DNA of 64,000 bases from assembly GCA_018857735.1 (NCBI GenBank), contig JABMCL010002535.1:45001-109000 (forward strand), given 5' to 3'. Below are positions 1 to 12,379 of the stretch, one piece after another. Every line of letters begins with the position of its first letter. Position 1 is the stretch's first letter. Below the pieces are notes generated by a model that was not told the DNA's origin, did not search any database, and worked only from the letters and a program-made list of their open reading frames with translations. The stretch is from Alviniconcha marisindica (Eukaryota; Mollusca; Gastropoda; Provannidae). Both the position numbers and the translations under genes were made by a program.

Positions 1-388
1 AAAATAAAATGTCTAGTTCATGGTATTGTTTGCAAATACTGACCCCCCCCCCCTCCCCCCACAAACACACACGCACACCCGTTTCTGTCGCGCACACGCG
101 TGCGAGGGAGAGCAGACACGTCGCATGTGCGTGTGCGTGCAAAAGCTGACAGTTATACATTGTTTGCTGATTTAAATGCCGCCTGATTTGGTGAATACAG
201 ATCCCAATTTGTTAATTTATTGTTGTTGTTTTTTTTTTGTTTTTTTTTTTACTGAACATAGATTATAAATGATTAGAATCGTCAGACAAAGATAATCAAG
301 CGCACTAGGTTCAGCGTGGTGGAAATCTTTCACAAATCGCCGCCTTGTTTGTCATCCAGGAAGCCTTCTCCAGATTTCGATGACACAT

Positions 389-440
389 GTATACGCGTTC
401 ATTTCTGTAGAGCCGCACAAAACACACACACACACGCACA

Positions 441-513
<73 letters not shown>

Positions 514-610
514 CACACACACACACACACTGTATACGCGTTCATTCTGTAGAGCCGCACAAACACACACACACACACGCACACACACACACAACACACA
601 CGACACCACG

Positions 611-709
<99 letters not shown>
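389..709. repeat. Duplicated block with two long CA arrays
   Basis: A 32-base block beginning TGTATACGCG and ending AGAGCCGCACAA at 389-420 recurs at 531-562 with one base missing. Each copy is followed by a long (CA)n tract, about 110 and 145 bases. The unit of block plus array looks tandemly duplicated. The translations here are dipeptide repeats and not genes. Confidence 0.9.
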
Positions 710-852
710 TTCTTTTAAATTATGCAGTGAACCACCTGATAGCTGCGCTGACCACAGGTGCAGTGAGACTTTGGTCGTTATCCGGCCTGACGGTGAATCC
801 GCCATATAGTAGTTTAAGACCTCGGGGAGACTTTGGAGAAAGGGAGAGACCT

Positions 853-916
853 GAGTATTATAGTATTATTATAATATGAGGCACTTAGAACTTGTTTTGT
901 TTTGTTTTTGAGCCAT
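853..916 (+). repeat. Partial copy of the AT-rich unit found at 1.7-2.1 kb
   Basis: The stretch from GAGTATTATAGTATTATTAT to TTTTGAGCCAT is nearly identical to stretches inside both units of the duplicated block at 1724-2125. It is an isolated partial copy about 900 bases upstream. Confidence 0.85.
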
Positions 917-1037
917 GTTTAAAGATCTTTTTTAATTTTTTAGTCCAGGACAAAATTGAGTAATTTCCGGTCTAGCGGAAACACGGATTAACATTTTCCA
1001 AATAAAGATAAAGAGTGTAGCCGTGGAGTATACCAAA

Positions 1038-1480
1038 TATGGGAAGCTCAATGGTTACAGCGCCGGACTCGTGATCGAAAGGTCATGGGTTCGAGTCCCG
1101 ACAGCAGCGGCGGGAGAATGTTCTTTACCAGGGTCAACTTTCTGTGCTGACTCTTATTTCTTTATTCGATCCACCCCGTGTTACCGCAGTAGCACGTAAA
1201 AATTCCCGCTCATTCTGCCAAAAATGCAGGTGGCTGGTTACAACTAAACACGCATGCACCCTACGTATTTGGCTTTGCATGGAGTGACTTATTTTGGTGC
1301 ATGGTTGTATGGTGTACACAGAACGCGTCCAGATGGCAGCAGTTTTGAGTGGCACCAGCCATGTAAGAACCAAACAGCGCAACTACACATGGATATTCAA
1401 AGTGCGCTGTAAAAGGTGACACTCACTGATTTAGTCATATGCGACCAGAGCGCTATACAAAAGCGACCAACAAATACATG
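1038..1480 (+). mobile_element. tRNA-derived SINE, family A, copy 1
   Basis: The head resembles a tRNA gene. An A-box-like AGCTCAATGG lies at 1045-1054 and a B box GGTTCGAGTCC at 1088-1098, with anticodon-arm-like CTCGTGATCGAAAGG between them. The following body (GGGTCAACTTTCTGTGCTGA, then CCGTGTTACCGCAGTAGCAC) is shared with the minus-strand copy at 6894-7290. The 3' end contains AGCGCTATACAAAAGCG, which resembles the tail of local LINEs. No terminal ATT run or clear target duplication was identified, so the right edge is approximate. Confidence 0.7.
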
Positions 1481-1560
1481 TATATATACACCTTTTACTG
1501 TCCATTTCACTAAATACAGGCTGCTGCACCTGCGCGCGCGCGCGCCCGTGTATGTTTGTA

Positions 1561-2125
<565 letters not shown>

Positions 2126-2591
2126 TTTTCCATCACAAAGACACAGACGACGTAATTAAGTTACCAGGCAGGGCCTTACAAATTTATCTGTTTTTCTTTT
2201 TCTTTTCTTCTTCTTTCTTTCTGAAAAACGAGCTTTAAGTCCTCTCGTTTTCCTAGTCTGTCACCTTCCCTCCCAACACACTTTTTGTTTGTTTGTTTTA
2301 TTTTGATTTGTTGTTGTTGTTGTTGTTTTGCATTGTTTTGTTTTGTTTTTTGTTTGTTTTAGTGAACATAATACAAGATACCGCATACCATGCAGCTGCG
2401 AGAAGCACAGAACTATGATCAGCTCACCTAAAACTAAAAAGGATCCCATAGAAGTTATATCGAGTTTCTCCAACTATAAACGAGCTTTCGTTCGCTTTGT
2501 AAACGAATTCGTGTTATATTAAAGTCATTTGTTGCTATTGATCAAACGGGTCACTTCATTTTAAAGAATAATGTTGTTGCCTTTTTTCCAG

Positions 2592-2791
2592 CTCTCTTGT
2601 ATGCGTTGATCTTCAGCAACGTTACGACAATATTCCAGCAGTTTTACTCCAGTTTTGCCCGCTATCACGACATGCTGAACAGTGTTCGGGAGTTTATGAA
2701 GCTGCATGACGTGCCAAAGTCTCTGAGTGAGAGAGTCATGGACTACATCGTGTCCACGTGGGCCATTACGAAAGGCATTGACGTCACCAAG
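2592..2791 (+). CDS. eag: Eag-type K+ channel exon: end of S6 and C-linker
   Basis: This internal exon encodes about 67 residues of a voltage-gated potassium channel of the KCNH (ether-a-go-go) family, a plasma-membrane tetramer. It opens with [17 protein letters not shown], the intracellular end of S6. It continues through the C-linker with [15 protein letters not shown] and [13 protein letters not shown], which are strongly conserved in Eag1/Eag2 and Drosophila Eag. The exon begins after TTTTTTCCAG with two bases completing a codon and ends AAG before GTCAGT. Ending on a complete codon matches the next exon at 7523, which starts on a full codon. The TTG at 2597 is not a start; the coding sequence continues from upstream. 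Upstream exons (PAS, S1-S5, pore) lie outside the window. Confidence 0.95.
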
Positions 2792-2999
2792 GTCAGTCAT
2801 ATGATGTGTTCGAAGGTATTGCCCGTAAAACGGGCAGTGGTATTTACATATATTTATAAGATTGTGACTGCTCCGTAAATCGCACAGAAGTGTTTGTGAG
2901 AGATGACGTGAAGAGATCATTGTCAGTCAGAAACCGGACATGCGCATGACACTGAACGTTTGCCAGTTACCTTCCGCAGGGTAGACACGTCGTACCGTA

Positions 3000-3165
3000 C
3001 GACTCGCCTAGTGATGGCGTAACCACCAATAGGTGAGTCATAGACTACAGTGTGTCCACCTTGCCTTGGTCACCGATTCCGAACTGGAGTCACCTATGAG
3101 TCATATATTGCATCGTGCCCACCTCTGCTTGGACATCACCACTGATTAGGCTCTTGAGTCAACCA
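3000..3165 (+). repeat. Degenerate roughly 55-base repeats resembling the adjacent exon
   Basis: Two units contain GTGAGTCATAGACTACAGTG plus TGTCCACCTTGCC, and ATGAGTCATATATTGCATCG plus TGCCCACCT. They resemble each other and the exon stretch GAGTCATGGACTACATCGTG followed by TCCACGTGGGCC at about 2733-2762. Further weak units (ACATCACCAATGAGAGGTCG) occur near 4040. They may be decayed tandem duplications of exon sequence. The resemblance is by eye only. Confidence 0.45.
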
Positions 3166-3339
3166 AAATAATATCTGGGAATCGATAGAGCGCTTTCGGC
3201 AACTCACAACATAATTAGACAAAAATATGAAATGCATCTATACTTGCACAGAGAAAACAAGTTAGTCATATAGCAAAACATTACTAGGTACACTTGTCCA
3301 TCCATAATAAAGCACATGAACACAAAGGATCGCGCGCGC

Positions 3340-3456
<117 letters not shown>

Positions 3457-3464
3457 TTCATAAA

Positions 3465-3745
3465 AATGGCAGAGAAAAAGAGCTACTGGTCAAAATACTG
3501 TCTGAAGAGGTGAGTTTTAAGACTAATTCTGAAGGCAGGGAGAGGTGGAAGGGAAACAATCCAGGGGGATTGCAGCAGAGAAACAGAAGGCAGGACCACT
3601 ATGCTGTTTTCTTTCGGAGGCGGGGATGCGAACAATTCTGTCACCGGAGGAAGAACGCAGACAGTGACGTAGAAGGGACATAGGTATGCACGAATTAGCC
3701 AAGAGCTGGGTGAGCACAAGTACTGACGATGGTAGCAATCTGTAC
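3465..3745 (-). mobile_element. LINE remnant: C-terminal end of a CR1/L2-like ORF2
   Basis: On the minus strand the sequence reads FAFCFSAAIPLD-like and then PAFRISLKTHLFRQYFDQ. This is the typical last part of CR1/L2-group non-LTR reverse transcriptase proteins (a W-N-x-L-P region followed by S-F-K-x-x-L-K-T-x-L-F). The reading frame shifts within about 250 bases, so this is a truncated, decayed copy. A closely similar but plus-strand copy lies at 33625-34190. Confidence 0.6.
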
Positions 3746-4650
3746 GGAGGTTATTAGTTATTAGGCGATTTACAGTGATTGAGTCGAGTGTCTTCTGCGA
3801 ATATATAAATATCGTAACGAATTACACATTACATTATGCTTCTTTATGAGGCCTGTAACATACAACACTTGTGAAGCCTGTAATATAGACTACAACATCG
3901 ATGAGGACTGAAATATACAACATCGAGCCGACCTTCGCTTAGATACTGGAGTCATCCATGATTAATATAGTATACAACATCGTACCCACTGTAAATGCTG
4001 AATTAGTCTACATAGTGTCCTCGACGGTCGTCATGTGACATCACCAATGAGAGGTCGTATATGCCACGGAATCAGGTGTTGTGTGAATCCATCGCCTATG
4101 AGATTTGTCGAAACTGATTAACAGAAAGAAACAAAAGAAAAAAAGAGAGAGAGAAAAAAAACAAAAAAACAAAAACAACAACAACAAACACACACTTATT
4201 TTACTACAGTAATCAAACCATAATTTATGTTGTATAGAACGTTTAGGCCCTTTATGTTTCAGTAAACATAACGACTCAAAAACAAAACAAAAAATCGCAA
4301 GAGCAGCTCCACATCGTTTTGACCATACAATGGCGTTGATCTTTTACCATTTGAAAATGAAAACTGCAGTACGAATATGGACAAATCTCGTGATTTTAAT
4401 TTGATGAATATAATAATAATATATATTTGTAAAAACGTTAAAAAAAATCTACATAAAAACAGAACAGCTGTAGAAAATTCAGATTTAAACTACATACACA
4501 CTGAGACACATCAAGCAGAAAACAACAATAGCAATGACTACAAACAATTCAAATCACACAAGAAACTAAACAGGCAAGACATACATTATACACACATATA
4601 CAAACCGCACGCGTACACACTAAAGCACCACTAAAGCACCATCGCGCGCG

Positions 4651-4677
<27 letters not shown>

Positions 4678-4681
<4 letters not shown>

Positions 4682-4707
4682 GCACGCACGCACGCACGCA
4701 CGCACCA

Positions 4708-4799
<92 letters not shown>

Positions 4800-4801
4800 C
4801 G
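4678..4801. repeat. (CGCA)n tetranucleotide array
   Basis: About 120 bases of CGCA repeats with one ACCACG interruption near 4704, preceded by a short GC and CA tract. The RACV-type translations are repeat artefacts. Confidence 0.97.
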
Positions 4802-4849
4802 GAGCACAGCACATTAATCGACCGAAATAATTTAAGAAGTTGAGGGGAG

Positions 4850-5510
4850 GGGAGGGGGGGACGGAGTGGTAGAGAATTGCTAGCAGTGTCTGTTTTAAAC
4901 AGATGGGCCTTCAGAACGGTTTCAGATGCAGTGTTTCGCTGAATGTCTAATTTTACGAGGCAGGGAATTCCAGACGGAATGAGCAGCAGAGGAAAATGAG
5001 CGATTTTTGAAAAATTAATGTGTTGGTCTTAACGTGTGGAATGCATACAGTTCTTGAGTCAGAACAGGAGCGGAATTGTCTTGAAGGAGAATGCACATGA
5101 AGAAGACCAGTTAGATAAACAGGGGTTGTATCAGAGGAAAAGGGGTGACAAAGAGTTAATAACTTATACTCAATGCATGCTTGGATAGGCAGCCAGTGAA
5201 GATGAACGAGCTTTGAGCACGAGTCCTGCAGCTGAGTTTTGACTCTTTTATAGTTTCTCAAGAAGGTGTGTAGGACAGCCTGAAAGGAGTGAGTTCCAGT
5301 AATCTAACCTAGAGAGGACAAGGGCAGATACAAGTGTTTTTGTGGAGTCAACAGAAAGAAGGTGGCGAATTTAACTGCTGTGCCGATGTTAAAAGTAAGT
5401 TAATCGGCAGACGTTTTTTTTATGTGCAGTTCAACGCTCATGTTATCTGGGATGTAAAATCCAATATTTCTGACAGAAGACGAAAATGAGATTTACCCGC
5501 CACGGACAGA

Positions 5511-5556
<46 letters not shown>

Positions 5557-6120
5557 GTACTACTACTACTAATAATTATAATAATAATGTACATTATAAT
5601 TATAATGCGCTCATCAACGCCCTGAGCGCTCACATGATACATATTAACCTAAATATGATATTTTATACACACGTAAAGCGCAGTCCCACCAAAACAACCC
5701 ACACAAAGCAAGGTACGGAAAGGCACCCCAACATACACAAGCACCATAATGAATTTAAATGTGTACGACACTGATCTGTATCATACATGGGTTTAGAGAC
5801 TGGAAATGACTTGGAAGGTGAGCAGGTGATGAGAGCATCTGCTCTGTCATTGTGTAGTTTCAGTTTATTTTCCAGCATCCAGGTCTGGACATTTGAGAAG
5901 CAGGTTTCCAGAACAGATTTTGGAGATTCAATGCTATGTGGGGGGACAGGGTTTTGAATCTGAGTGTCATCTGCAAAAGACTGAGACTGAATGTAATGGC
6001 GTTGAATTAAGAGAGATTTCGTGGAGAGGATGAAAAGGACTGGGCCCAACACAGAGCCCCGTGGGACACCATAGGAAAGTCGAGAGACCTGCGATATATG
6101 ACACGGTGGTTTGGTTATTA
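4850..6120 (-). mobile_element. LINE remnant: CR1/L2-like reverse transcriptase (3' half)
   Basis: Read on the minus strand, the 5663-6052 part encodes LGPVLFIL, then SQSFADDTQIQN and VQTWMLENKLKLHNDRADAL. This is the reverse transcriptase core with the catalytic FADD box. The 4953-5261 part encodes LVHLHWLPIQACIEYKLLTL and SPSRQFRSCSDSRTVCIPHV, the post-RT C-terminal region of the same family. Further down, near 4880-4980, WNSLP is readable. An (ATA)n tract at 5518-5570 and a LINE-type 3' tail (AGCGCTCACATGATACATAT) near 5620 lie between the two parts. The two pieces are therefore probably different copies or rearranged. Stops and frameshifts are present throughout. Confidence 0.7.
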
Positions 6121-6893
6121 GTTTACTTGCGGTTTTTTAACTCAGTGAGGATCGCCTGGTCGTGTGACTCAGAATACATTTGCCTAGACTGCTCGAAAGG
6201 GCACTTGTTAGACATACTTTGAAAAAGTTTCTCTTTAAGCCCCGCGGTGGGGTACTGCGGACGCAGAAATTGAGTTGTTGAGAACTCAGAGCTGTCAATA
6301 GTTCGCTCTTTAAAGCTTGGAGTACGTAAGAATAAAACCATGCCTGTTTTGCCTACTGTCAGGTTTCCCCCCTTTCTAATTTCTACGTTCCTGTCCATTC
6401 AACTTCAGTTTTCCCACCAGAACAGTCCTGTTTCCACGCACACACCATAGAATCCAGACTAGTCCCCATGAAACATCTGTTGCTTTTTTGTTTTTGTTTT
6501 TTGTTGCTTTAGTTTCATTACACTACAAGACATTACAAAAGCAGTGACTTCAGAGTTCAAGGCCTTGTTCATATCCGGGTTCCAGAATACGCTCGAAACA
6601 TGGTTGAGTCGGTTGAAACTGTGCAGAGAAAGACGAAGCGTATGTTCAGTAACAGCAAATGATTGGATTTTAACATCTGTCAAGCGCACAGACTCACATC
6701 AGGACGATCAAACACAGCCTTACACATTTTAATGCTCTTCTTATGTGTAAAACTATATTTATATATCCAAGTCAGACCTACAAAATCAGTCCACACACAA
6801 ATATAACATTGTAGTACACACCACTGCTGAGCATGTACTATTATTATAATTATTCAAGATTCAAGATTATTATCTCATTCGAGAAATTAAATA

Positions 6894-7290
6894 ATATTAT
6901 TATTATTATTCATCGCTTTTATATAGCGCTATTCTCTGCTCTCGAGCAGACTCACTGCGCACTTGTCGCATGTAATTCAAAATGAGTGGCTGTATCCTTT
7001 CTGTAGCGCGTATTTTTAAATTTCCACGGAAGTGGTGTACTGATAGCGCTCTTTGGTTGCTGCGTGGCTGGTGCCACGTGAAACTGGGATCTGTGAAACC
7101 GGGATCTGTGAAACCGGGATCTGTGACGTGCTACTGCGGTAACACGGGGGTGGAACGGATACCGAAATAAGAGTCAGCACAGAAAGTTGACCCTGGAGAA
7201 GAAAGTTCTCCCACCGCTTCTGCCGGGGTTCGAACCCGGGACCTTTCGATCACGAGTCCAGCGTTCTAACCACTGAGCTACCCCCCGCCC
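6894..7290 (-). mobile_element. tRNA-derived SINE, family A, copy 2
   Basis: On the minus strand the head starts GGGGTAGCTCAGTGGTTAG, with a canonical A box at 7266-7280. GGTTCGAACCCC is a perfect B box at 7225-7236. The body matches the copy at 1038-1480. The 3' end reads GAGAATAGCGCTATATAAAA followed by (AAT)n, a tail shared with local LINE 3' ends (for example 24380-24445). A 17-base unit (CCGGGATCTGTGAAA) is repeated three times inside the body near 7085-7125. The copy looks full length, about 400 bases. Confidence 0.8.
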
Positions 7291-7522
7291 CTCCCACCTC
7301 GCTCCCTCCAGCTATATATTCATACTATCTGTGACTATGGTACACTACTATCGGTTACATATTTTTGTGGGCACCATTTGCTAAAAAGCAGTTTCAGTAA
7401 CACCCAAGACACATGCTGAGCAGTGGTCAGACAGTTTTTGGCATAGCCAGCTTGGGAACACTGGGATCTGGAGCCAGATGACAGTATGAAGCTGGATTTT
7501 TCGTTTTGTATTACTTTTTCAG

Positions 7523-7775
7523 GTTCTGAACTATTGCCCAAAGGATATGAAAGCCGACTTGTGTGTTCACCTGAACCGGAAGGTATTCCTCGAACACCCG
7601 GCGTTTCGCTTGGCAAGCGACGGCTGTCTGCGTGCGCTGGCAATGCACTTCAACATGACCCACAGTGCGCCAGGCGACCTCATCTTCCACCAGGGCGAGA
7701 GTCTGGATTCCCTCTGCTTCGTTGTCTCCGGGTCTCTGGAAGTCATCCAGGATGAGGAAGTCGTTGCCATACTAA
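7523..7775 (+). CDS. eag: Eag-type K+ channel exon: cyclic-nucleotide-binding homology domain
   Basis: The exon encodes about 84 residues. It begins [20 protein letters not shown], then [20 protein letters not shown], the phosphate-cassette-like segment [20 protein letters not shown], and [16 protein letters not shown]. In KCNH channels this fold does not bind cyclic nucleotides and is instead occupied by an intrinsic ligand; that is family knowledge. The acceptor is TTTTTCAG ending at 7522. The donor GTATGT at 7776 leaves one base (A), which joins the GC at 10786 to make AGC. The residue at the junction is therefore Ser before KGDVFGD, where Eag proteins that I know have Gly. Sequence identity to Drosophila and vertebrate Eag is very high by eye. 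Confidence 0.96.
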
Positions 7776-9799
7776 GTATGTCTGTGTGCTATGTAATTTT
7801 GATATTTTGTCGTGCCTGATTTTGGGGTCAGTTTCCTTTCTTGACTATAGTTTCATTTTATGCTGTTTTATCCTTTGACAGATTTTGGGTGGTGGGGAAA
7901 CGGAGGGTAATCGCTACGACAGAAGATAGTAAAGACATGAGCGCATGCTCTGTTTGTTTCTTTTTCAGTTTTTTTTTTTCTTCTTCTTTTTTCTTCTTTT
8001 TTTCTTCTGTTTTTGTTGTTGTTGTTTTTCTGAACCCTGCTTTAAGAAAGCAAAAAAGCGAACATCACAGCGAAGCGTATTTCTTCAACTACGCAACGGC
8101 TCGCAACGAATGTTTTTGAAAATGATGGCTGTACTTCACCCGAGGTTCCGGATGTCCACGAACAGCCTTTTGTAAGAAGAAAAAATGCTATGGTAGCCAC
8201 CAGTAGAGAATCTCAGTGAAGAGAAAAGGGCTCATTAGCAATGGCCTGGATTTGCAAATTACACTTGGAATTTTAGTAAGCGCTTAAAGTGAATTTTGAA
8301 ATTCATTACAGTTTACAGGATCAAGAAAACGCAACCTTTAAGGGAAAGACGAAGTTAGCCAGAAAGCAAAGCACTTTTTTCTTCTTTTTTTCCCCTTTTT
8401 GTTTCCAGTCCATCCAGATAATCTCGAATATTGTATGTTGACAAGTTAAGTCTTCGAGTCAGTTATACAGTAAAAGAGATCTTGGTGACTCTCTCTTGCA
8501 ATGTCGTGCCTGAGGCGTTTTTCTCCACCTAAAATTGTGCCTGTGAACTCGCGCCTGTGAAAGCGACCATTCAGATTTCACACATGAAACTCAAGAAGTT
8601 CGTATTCAATAATCAACTTGTTCATACACATTCTTAATAATAATAACAATAATAATAGGCTAATACTGGCACTCCATCTCATGAGAGTTCGAGGTATTTA
8701 CAAAGGCTAACAGATGTGCGCATTCTTGACAAAAACAAACAAACGAAAGAGCAACAAAAAAACAACAACAACAAAACAAAACAAACTAAACTAAACAAAA
8801 CAAAAAACAAATCCAGCTTTATAATATGTCGAATAGGCTTTTTTGTTTGTTTGCGTCCACATCAATCAGGAGGTATGTATTACAGAGTAAAAACATTATT
8901 TTAATATATAAATTAATAATATATAAAATAATAAAAGGAACACGGAAAGTAGACCTGTTTTGGTTCATAGATTATGGGCACAGGTGAGTGACTGTCAGAG
9001 TTAACAGGTAAATTGACTAAGGTAAATTGACTAGGAATAAGGTTGACAGAAACAAGTATTAACCCCCCTTTCTAGAGAGGCGAGGCGTACAGATTCCAAT
9101 GGGCGAAAAGGGGATTAGACAAGTCAGGTCAAGATTGGGTCTTTCAAAGGCAGAACACAATATGTTCATTAGCGATTATCGAATGTTGGTCCAGATCTCT
9201 AGGGACTACTTGTTTAATAATATAAGTTATAGGTACTGATCTATATGATTATGGTAAGGAGCAAAGTGCCGCGTGAAGGTACCCGTCACGTGTTTGGCAG
9301 AGAAATAATAATAACACAGAAAAAGGAACTACGATGGAGCACATCACGCATAGTAATATTAGTAGGGATAGTATAGAAAATCACGCCCTTAGGTTTTGGC
9401 GACTGCGCGGAAGTAGTTGAAGAATGAAGGTCGGTAGGAAAGCAACGTCATAGTGACGTCAGTTAACAACATAAACAGTATAACAGATTTAATTTTTCCA
9501 AACAAAGACACTCCGCTCAGGACTAAACTGCTTGCTTCCTAACCCCGCTTTGGACTAAACCGCCTGCTCCCAAACTCCGCTCCGAGACCTTTTTACTTCT
9601 TAGGATTATTCTCCGGAACTCCGCGGATTCTCTTCGGATTAATTTCAGATTCTTTTCGAATAACTTCTGTTTATTTTTGGATTACTGATACTAACTCACT
9701 TGCTCCGGAAGGATATTTAGGATTCTGCACGGGCTATTTACTTTCACCATCCAAGCCTTGCAGGTATGATCAGTCACCTTTGATTGTATATGATATTGT

Positions 9800-9801
<2 letters not shown>

Positions 9802-9879
<78 letters not shown>
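9802..9879. repeat. (GT)n microsatellite
   Basis: About 78 bases of uninterrupted GT dinucleotides. Confidence 0.97.
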
Positions 9880-9880
<1 letters not shown>

Positions 9881-10018
9881 CATTTAAAACATTTATTTCA
9901 ATGGTGTGTGGAATAAAACATATCAGATGGATAATCTCCTCTCTGTGATCCACAGCTTCTGATCATGTGCCTGCTTCAAATATGTCTGTCATTCGGTGTT
10001 TTTCCTATAATGGTATCC

Positions 10019-10063
10019 TAAAATTGCCACTTCCCGAGGGGCCCTCGGGAAGTGGCAATTTTA
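10019..10063. repeat. Perfect palindrome, 22-bp arms with one central base
   Basis: The left arm 10019-10040 (TAAAATTGCCACTTCC then CGAGGG) is exactly complementary to the right arm 10042-10063, around a single G at 10041. It would form an extremely stable cruciform or hairpin. Its function is unknown. It may be the joined inverted ends of a small mobile element. Confidence 0.95.
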
Positions 10064-10224
10064 TTTTATGTGATATGCACAGCTTGATGCCAGTGGGATT
10101 TTCTCATGTTGTTATCTATGAATGACTTTTTACCTGGATTTTTGTTGTTGTTGTTGTTGGTGTTGTTGTTGGTGTTGTTGTAATTAAATGTTTTATGATT
10201 GGAGTGAATATGTGATGAGTGTAT

Positions 10225-10310
10225 TTGGCACCACAAAACATTCCTCGTGCGATCATTGTAGTGTCACTTGGCAATAAAGTTATATTGTATTGTATTGTCT
10301 ATTGTGTGGT
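10225..10310 (+). mobile_element. Possible LINE 3' tail
   Basis: GGCAATAAAGTTATATTG followed by TATTGTATTG-type repeats resembles the 3' UTR end of Jockey/RTE-like non-LTR elements, which often end in such short repeats. No coding part is attached, so the call rests on the tail only. Confidence 0.35.
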
Positions 10311-10785
10311 GTCACATTCTGTGTCTCAGTGGAGTTGTTCTCGTTATGTGGAAATAATTATAAAGTTAAAAGATTAAAATTCTTCGGGATGACTGAAGAA
10401 ATTCGAGAGAGAAAAAAATAGACTTCAGAATGTAATTAGAAAACAGGGCAAAGCAGGAAAAACCAACCCCGTAAATGTTTGGTGGAGCTGGCCCTGTAAA
10501 ATGTGCCTGGGGAGAGCGTGCAGTGTTATTATGTGAGCGCTGTCAGTATGTCCTTACACAATGACCATAAAACGAGTAGTAAACATTTGGGACTGGTGTG
10601 TACTCCAGGCTGAGCAGGCTTAGAATAATCAGCTATCAGTGGTCTTTGTGAAGTTTATTGCTGCACATGTTTGCATGATTTATTTGAACCCAGTTTGAAA
10701 GAAAACTGTGCACCTCGACCAGTGCTGGTAGACAGAAAGGTCCACATGTAACTGATACATTATGTCGTCTTTCTTTGTGATTCAG

Positions 10786-10982
10786 GCAAGGGGGACGTAT
10801 TTGGCGACAACTTTTGGCGTGAAACTTCCATTGGCCAATCTACAGCTAATGTTCGAGCGTTGACCTACTGTGACCTACACTCAATCAAACGCGACAGGTT
10901 ACTGGAGGTGCTGGACTTCTATCATGCATTCGCCAACTCTTTTGCTCGTAACCTCACCCTCACCTACAATCTTCGACACCGG
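10786..10982 (+). CDS. eag: Eag-type K+ channel exon: end of CNBHD
   Basis: The exon encodes about 65 residues: [55 protein letters not shown] and TLTYNLRHR. These are the last beta strands and C-helix of the cyclic-nucleotide-binding homology domain. The acceptor is TTGTGATTCAG ending at 10785. The exon starts with the two bases GC completing the codon split with 7775, and ends on a complete CGG codon before donor GTACGT at 10983. The next exon continues in frame with LIFRKVADVKKEKEL, the order seen in all Eag proteins. Confidence 0.96.
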
Positions 10983-12125
10983 GTACGTCCACTTCACTTC
11001 TGATCTCAATCTCAAGTGGTTTGTGCCCATTAATATGGCCCCCGTGGCGTGTGCATGTCGATCAATCAATCAATCAGTGTTTTATGTCTGTTCACAGCCA
11101 GATAATAATTTGTTTTTAAATAAAATAAAATATTCAACAACAAAATCGTCAATATCACTATTAGTAAGTTACCAACTAACTTACCAACACGAGTGTGAAC
11201 AATCAATTTAGCGACAGAAAATACAATATCAGTATTATACAAAATATCTCTTAGACTGTTCAAGCGGTACCCATCTTCCTAACTGACTCGGTTGTAATGG
11301 GACACTCGAATAATACGTGGTTAACTGATAGATGTGTACTAATGCATATCACATTTTATGAATATTTAATGTTCCATGAATTTAAGCAGGTTTTGTATAT
11401 TACTCTCGCTAAGTACCTTGGGCAAGAAAGTACCGCAAAATATATTCTTGTTAAGATCTTCTTACATATGTCTTTTCAAGCACTGGATACATCTCAAGAG
11501 ATGACAATAGGTAAATTAGTGTTAGTGTTATTGTGTGTGCGTGTGTTTGTGCGCAGGTGTTTTCTTGTGCGACTAATATATTTTGTGTCTTGACATAAAA
11601 CATTCTACGCTCTCCCTTTCACCAACACATCCACCACTAGTTCCAACATAGCCTACACACAGCGTCGAGAACAGAGTGAATTTGCTGTACGCCACTGGTC
11701 GAGTATATCATTCTTCAGTACATGAACTTACTTGTATGGAAGTATAATAACCATTGGGATGTCATTGTTAATACTGAAATGAAAGTCAGGGACAAGAAAA
11801 CATTGTCAATGCCTTTGACTAAAAAACATTGCACCATTACTCATCCACCTAACAATGCCATTGCATAGGTTATGACTTTGCATACTTTACATACATGGAT
11901 ACTGATTATGGCATTTTCATAGTGTAATCTGCAGTTTTATGGTTTGGCACTTTGTCAAACTAATTAAACAAAGTAAGCATGCTATCAGAAATCGTGCAGC
12001 CACATACAGTGTGAAAGTACTGGAATACATCACAGTGGTGAATATTACATTATTCTGTCTTCTTGCTCCCCCCATCCCCCCACCCACCTTACCCTCTCTC
12101 ACTCCTTGTTATATTCCTTCTCTCT

Positions 12126-12128
<3 letters not shown>

Positions 12129-12218
<90 letters not shown>
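12129..12218. repeat. (GT)n microsatellite
   Basis: About 90 bases of GT dinucleotides with one TG slip near 12159, preceded by a CT-rich run. Confidence 0.97.
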
Positions 12219-12219
<1 letters not shown>

Positions 12220-12379
12220 TGAATACAGTATTATGACTATATAATTATTTACTTTTGAGGTTTTAATGCACACATTTTTACTTGTAAAGGGCGGTGTGCT
12301 CACCCTAGTCTGTGAGATACGGCGTTATTATTATTATTATTGCTACTAGAGATAGATTTTAGGTCAAATCTACGGCGGC

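Larger units (their letters stand above)
7776..10785 (+). other. eag intron (3.0 kb)
   Basis: It runs from donor GTATGT to acceptor TTGTGATTCAG. It contains T-rich sequence at 7970-8030, a (GT)n array at 9802-9879, a perfect palindrome at 10019-10063 and a LINE-like tail near 10230-10310. At 8100-9780 nothing beyond AT-rich sequence and short A/T runs is recognisable. Confidence 0.9.

Noticed and set aside
311..805. Overlapping ORFs rich in Cys-Val or His-Thr
   Set aside because: They are translations of CA/GT dinucleotide arrays. The same holds for frames at 1416-1805, 3204-3513, 4549-4814, 12109-12303, 15355-15698, 19359-19722 and 59937-60296.
1038..1110. Functional tRNA gene
   Set aside because: A and B boxes are present, but the acceptor stem does not pair and the sequence continues into a SINE body that is repeated at 6.9-7.3 kb.
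4678..4801. CRISPR-like array of short repeats
   Set aside because: It is a simple CGCA tetranucleotide repeat with no spacers, in a eukaryotic context.
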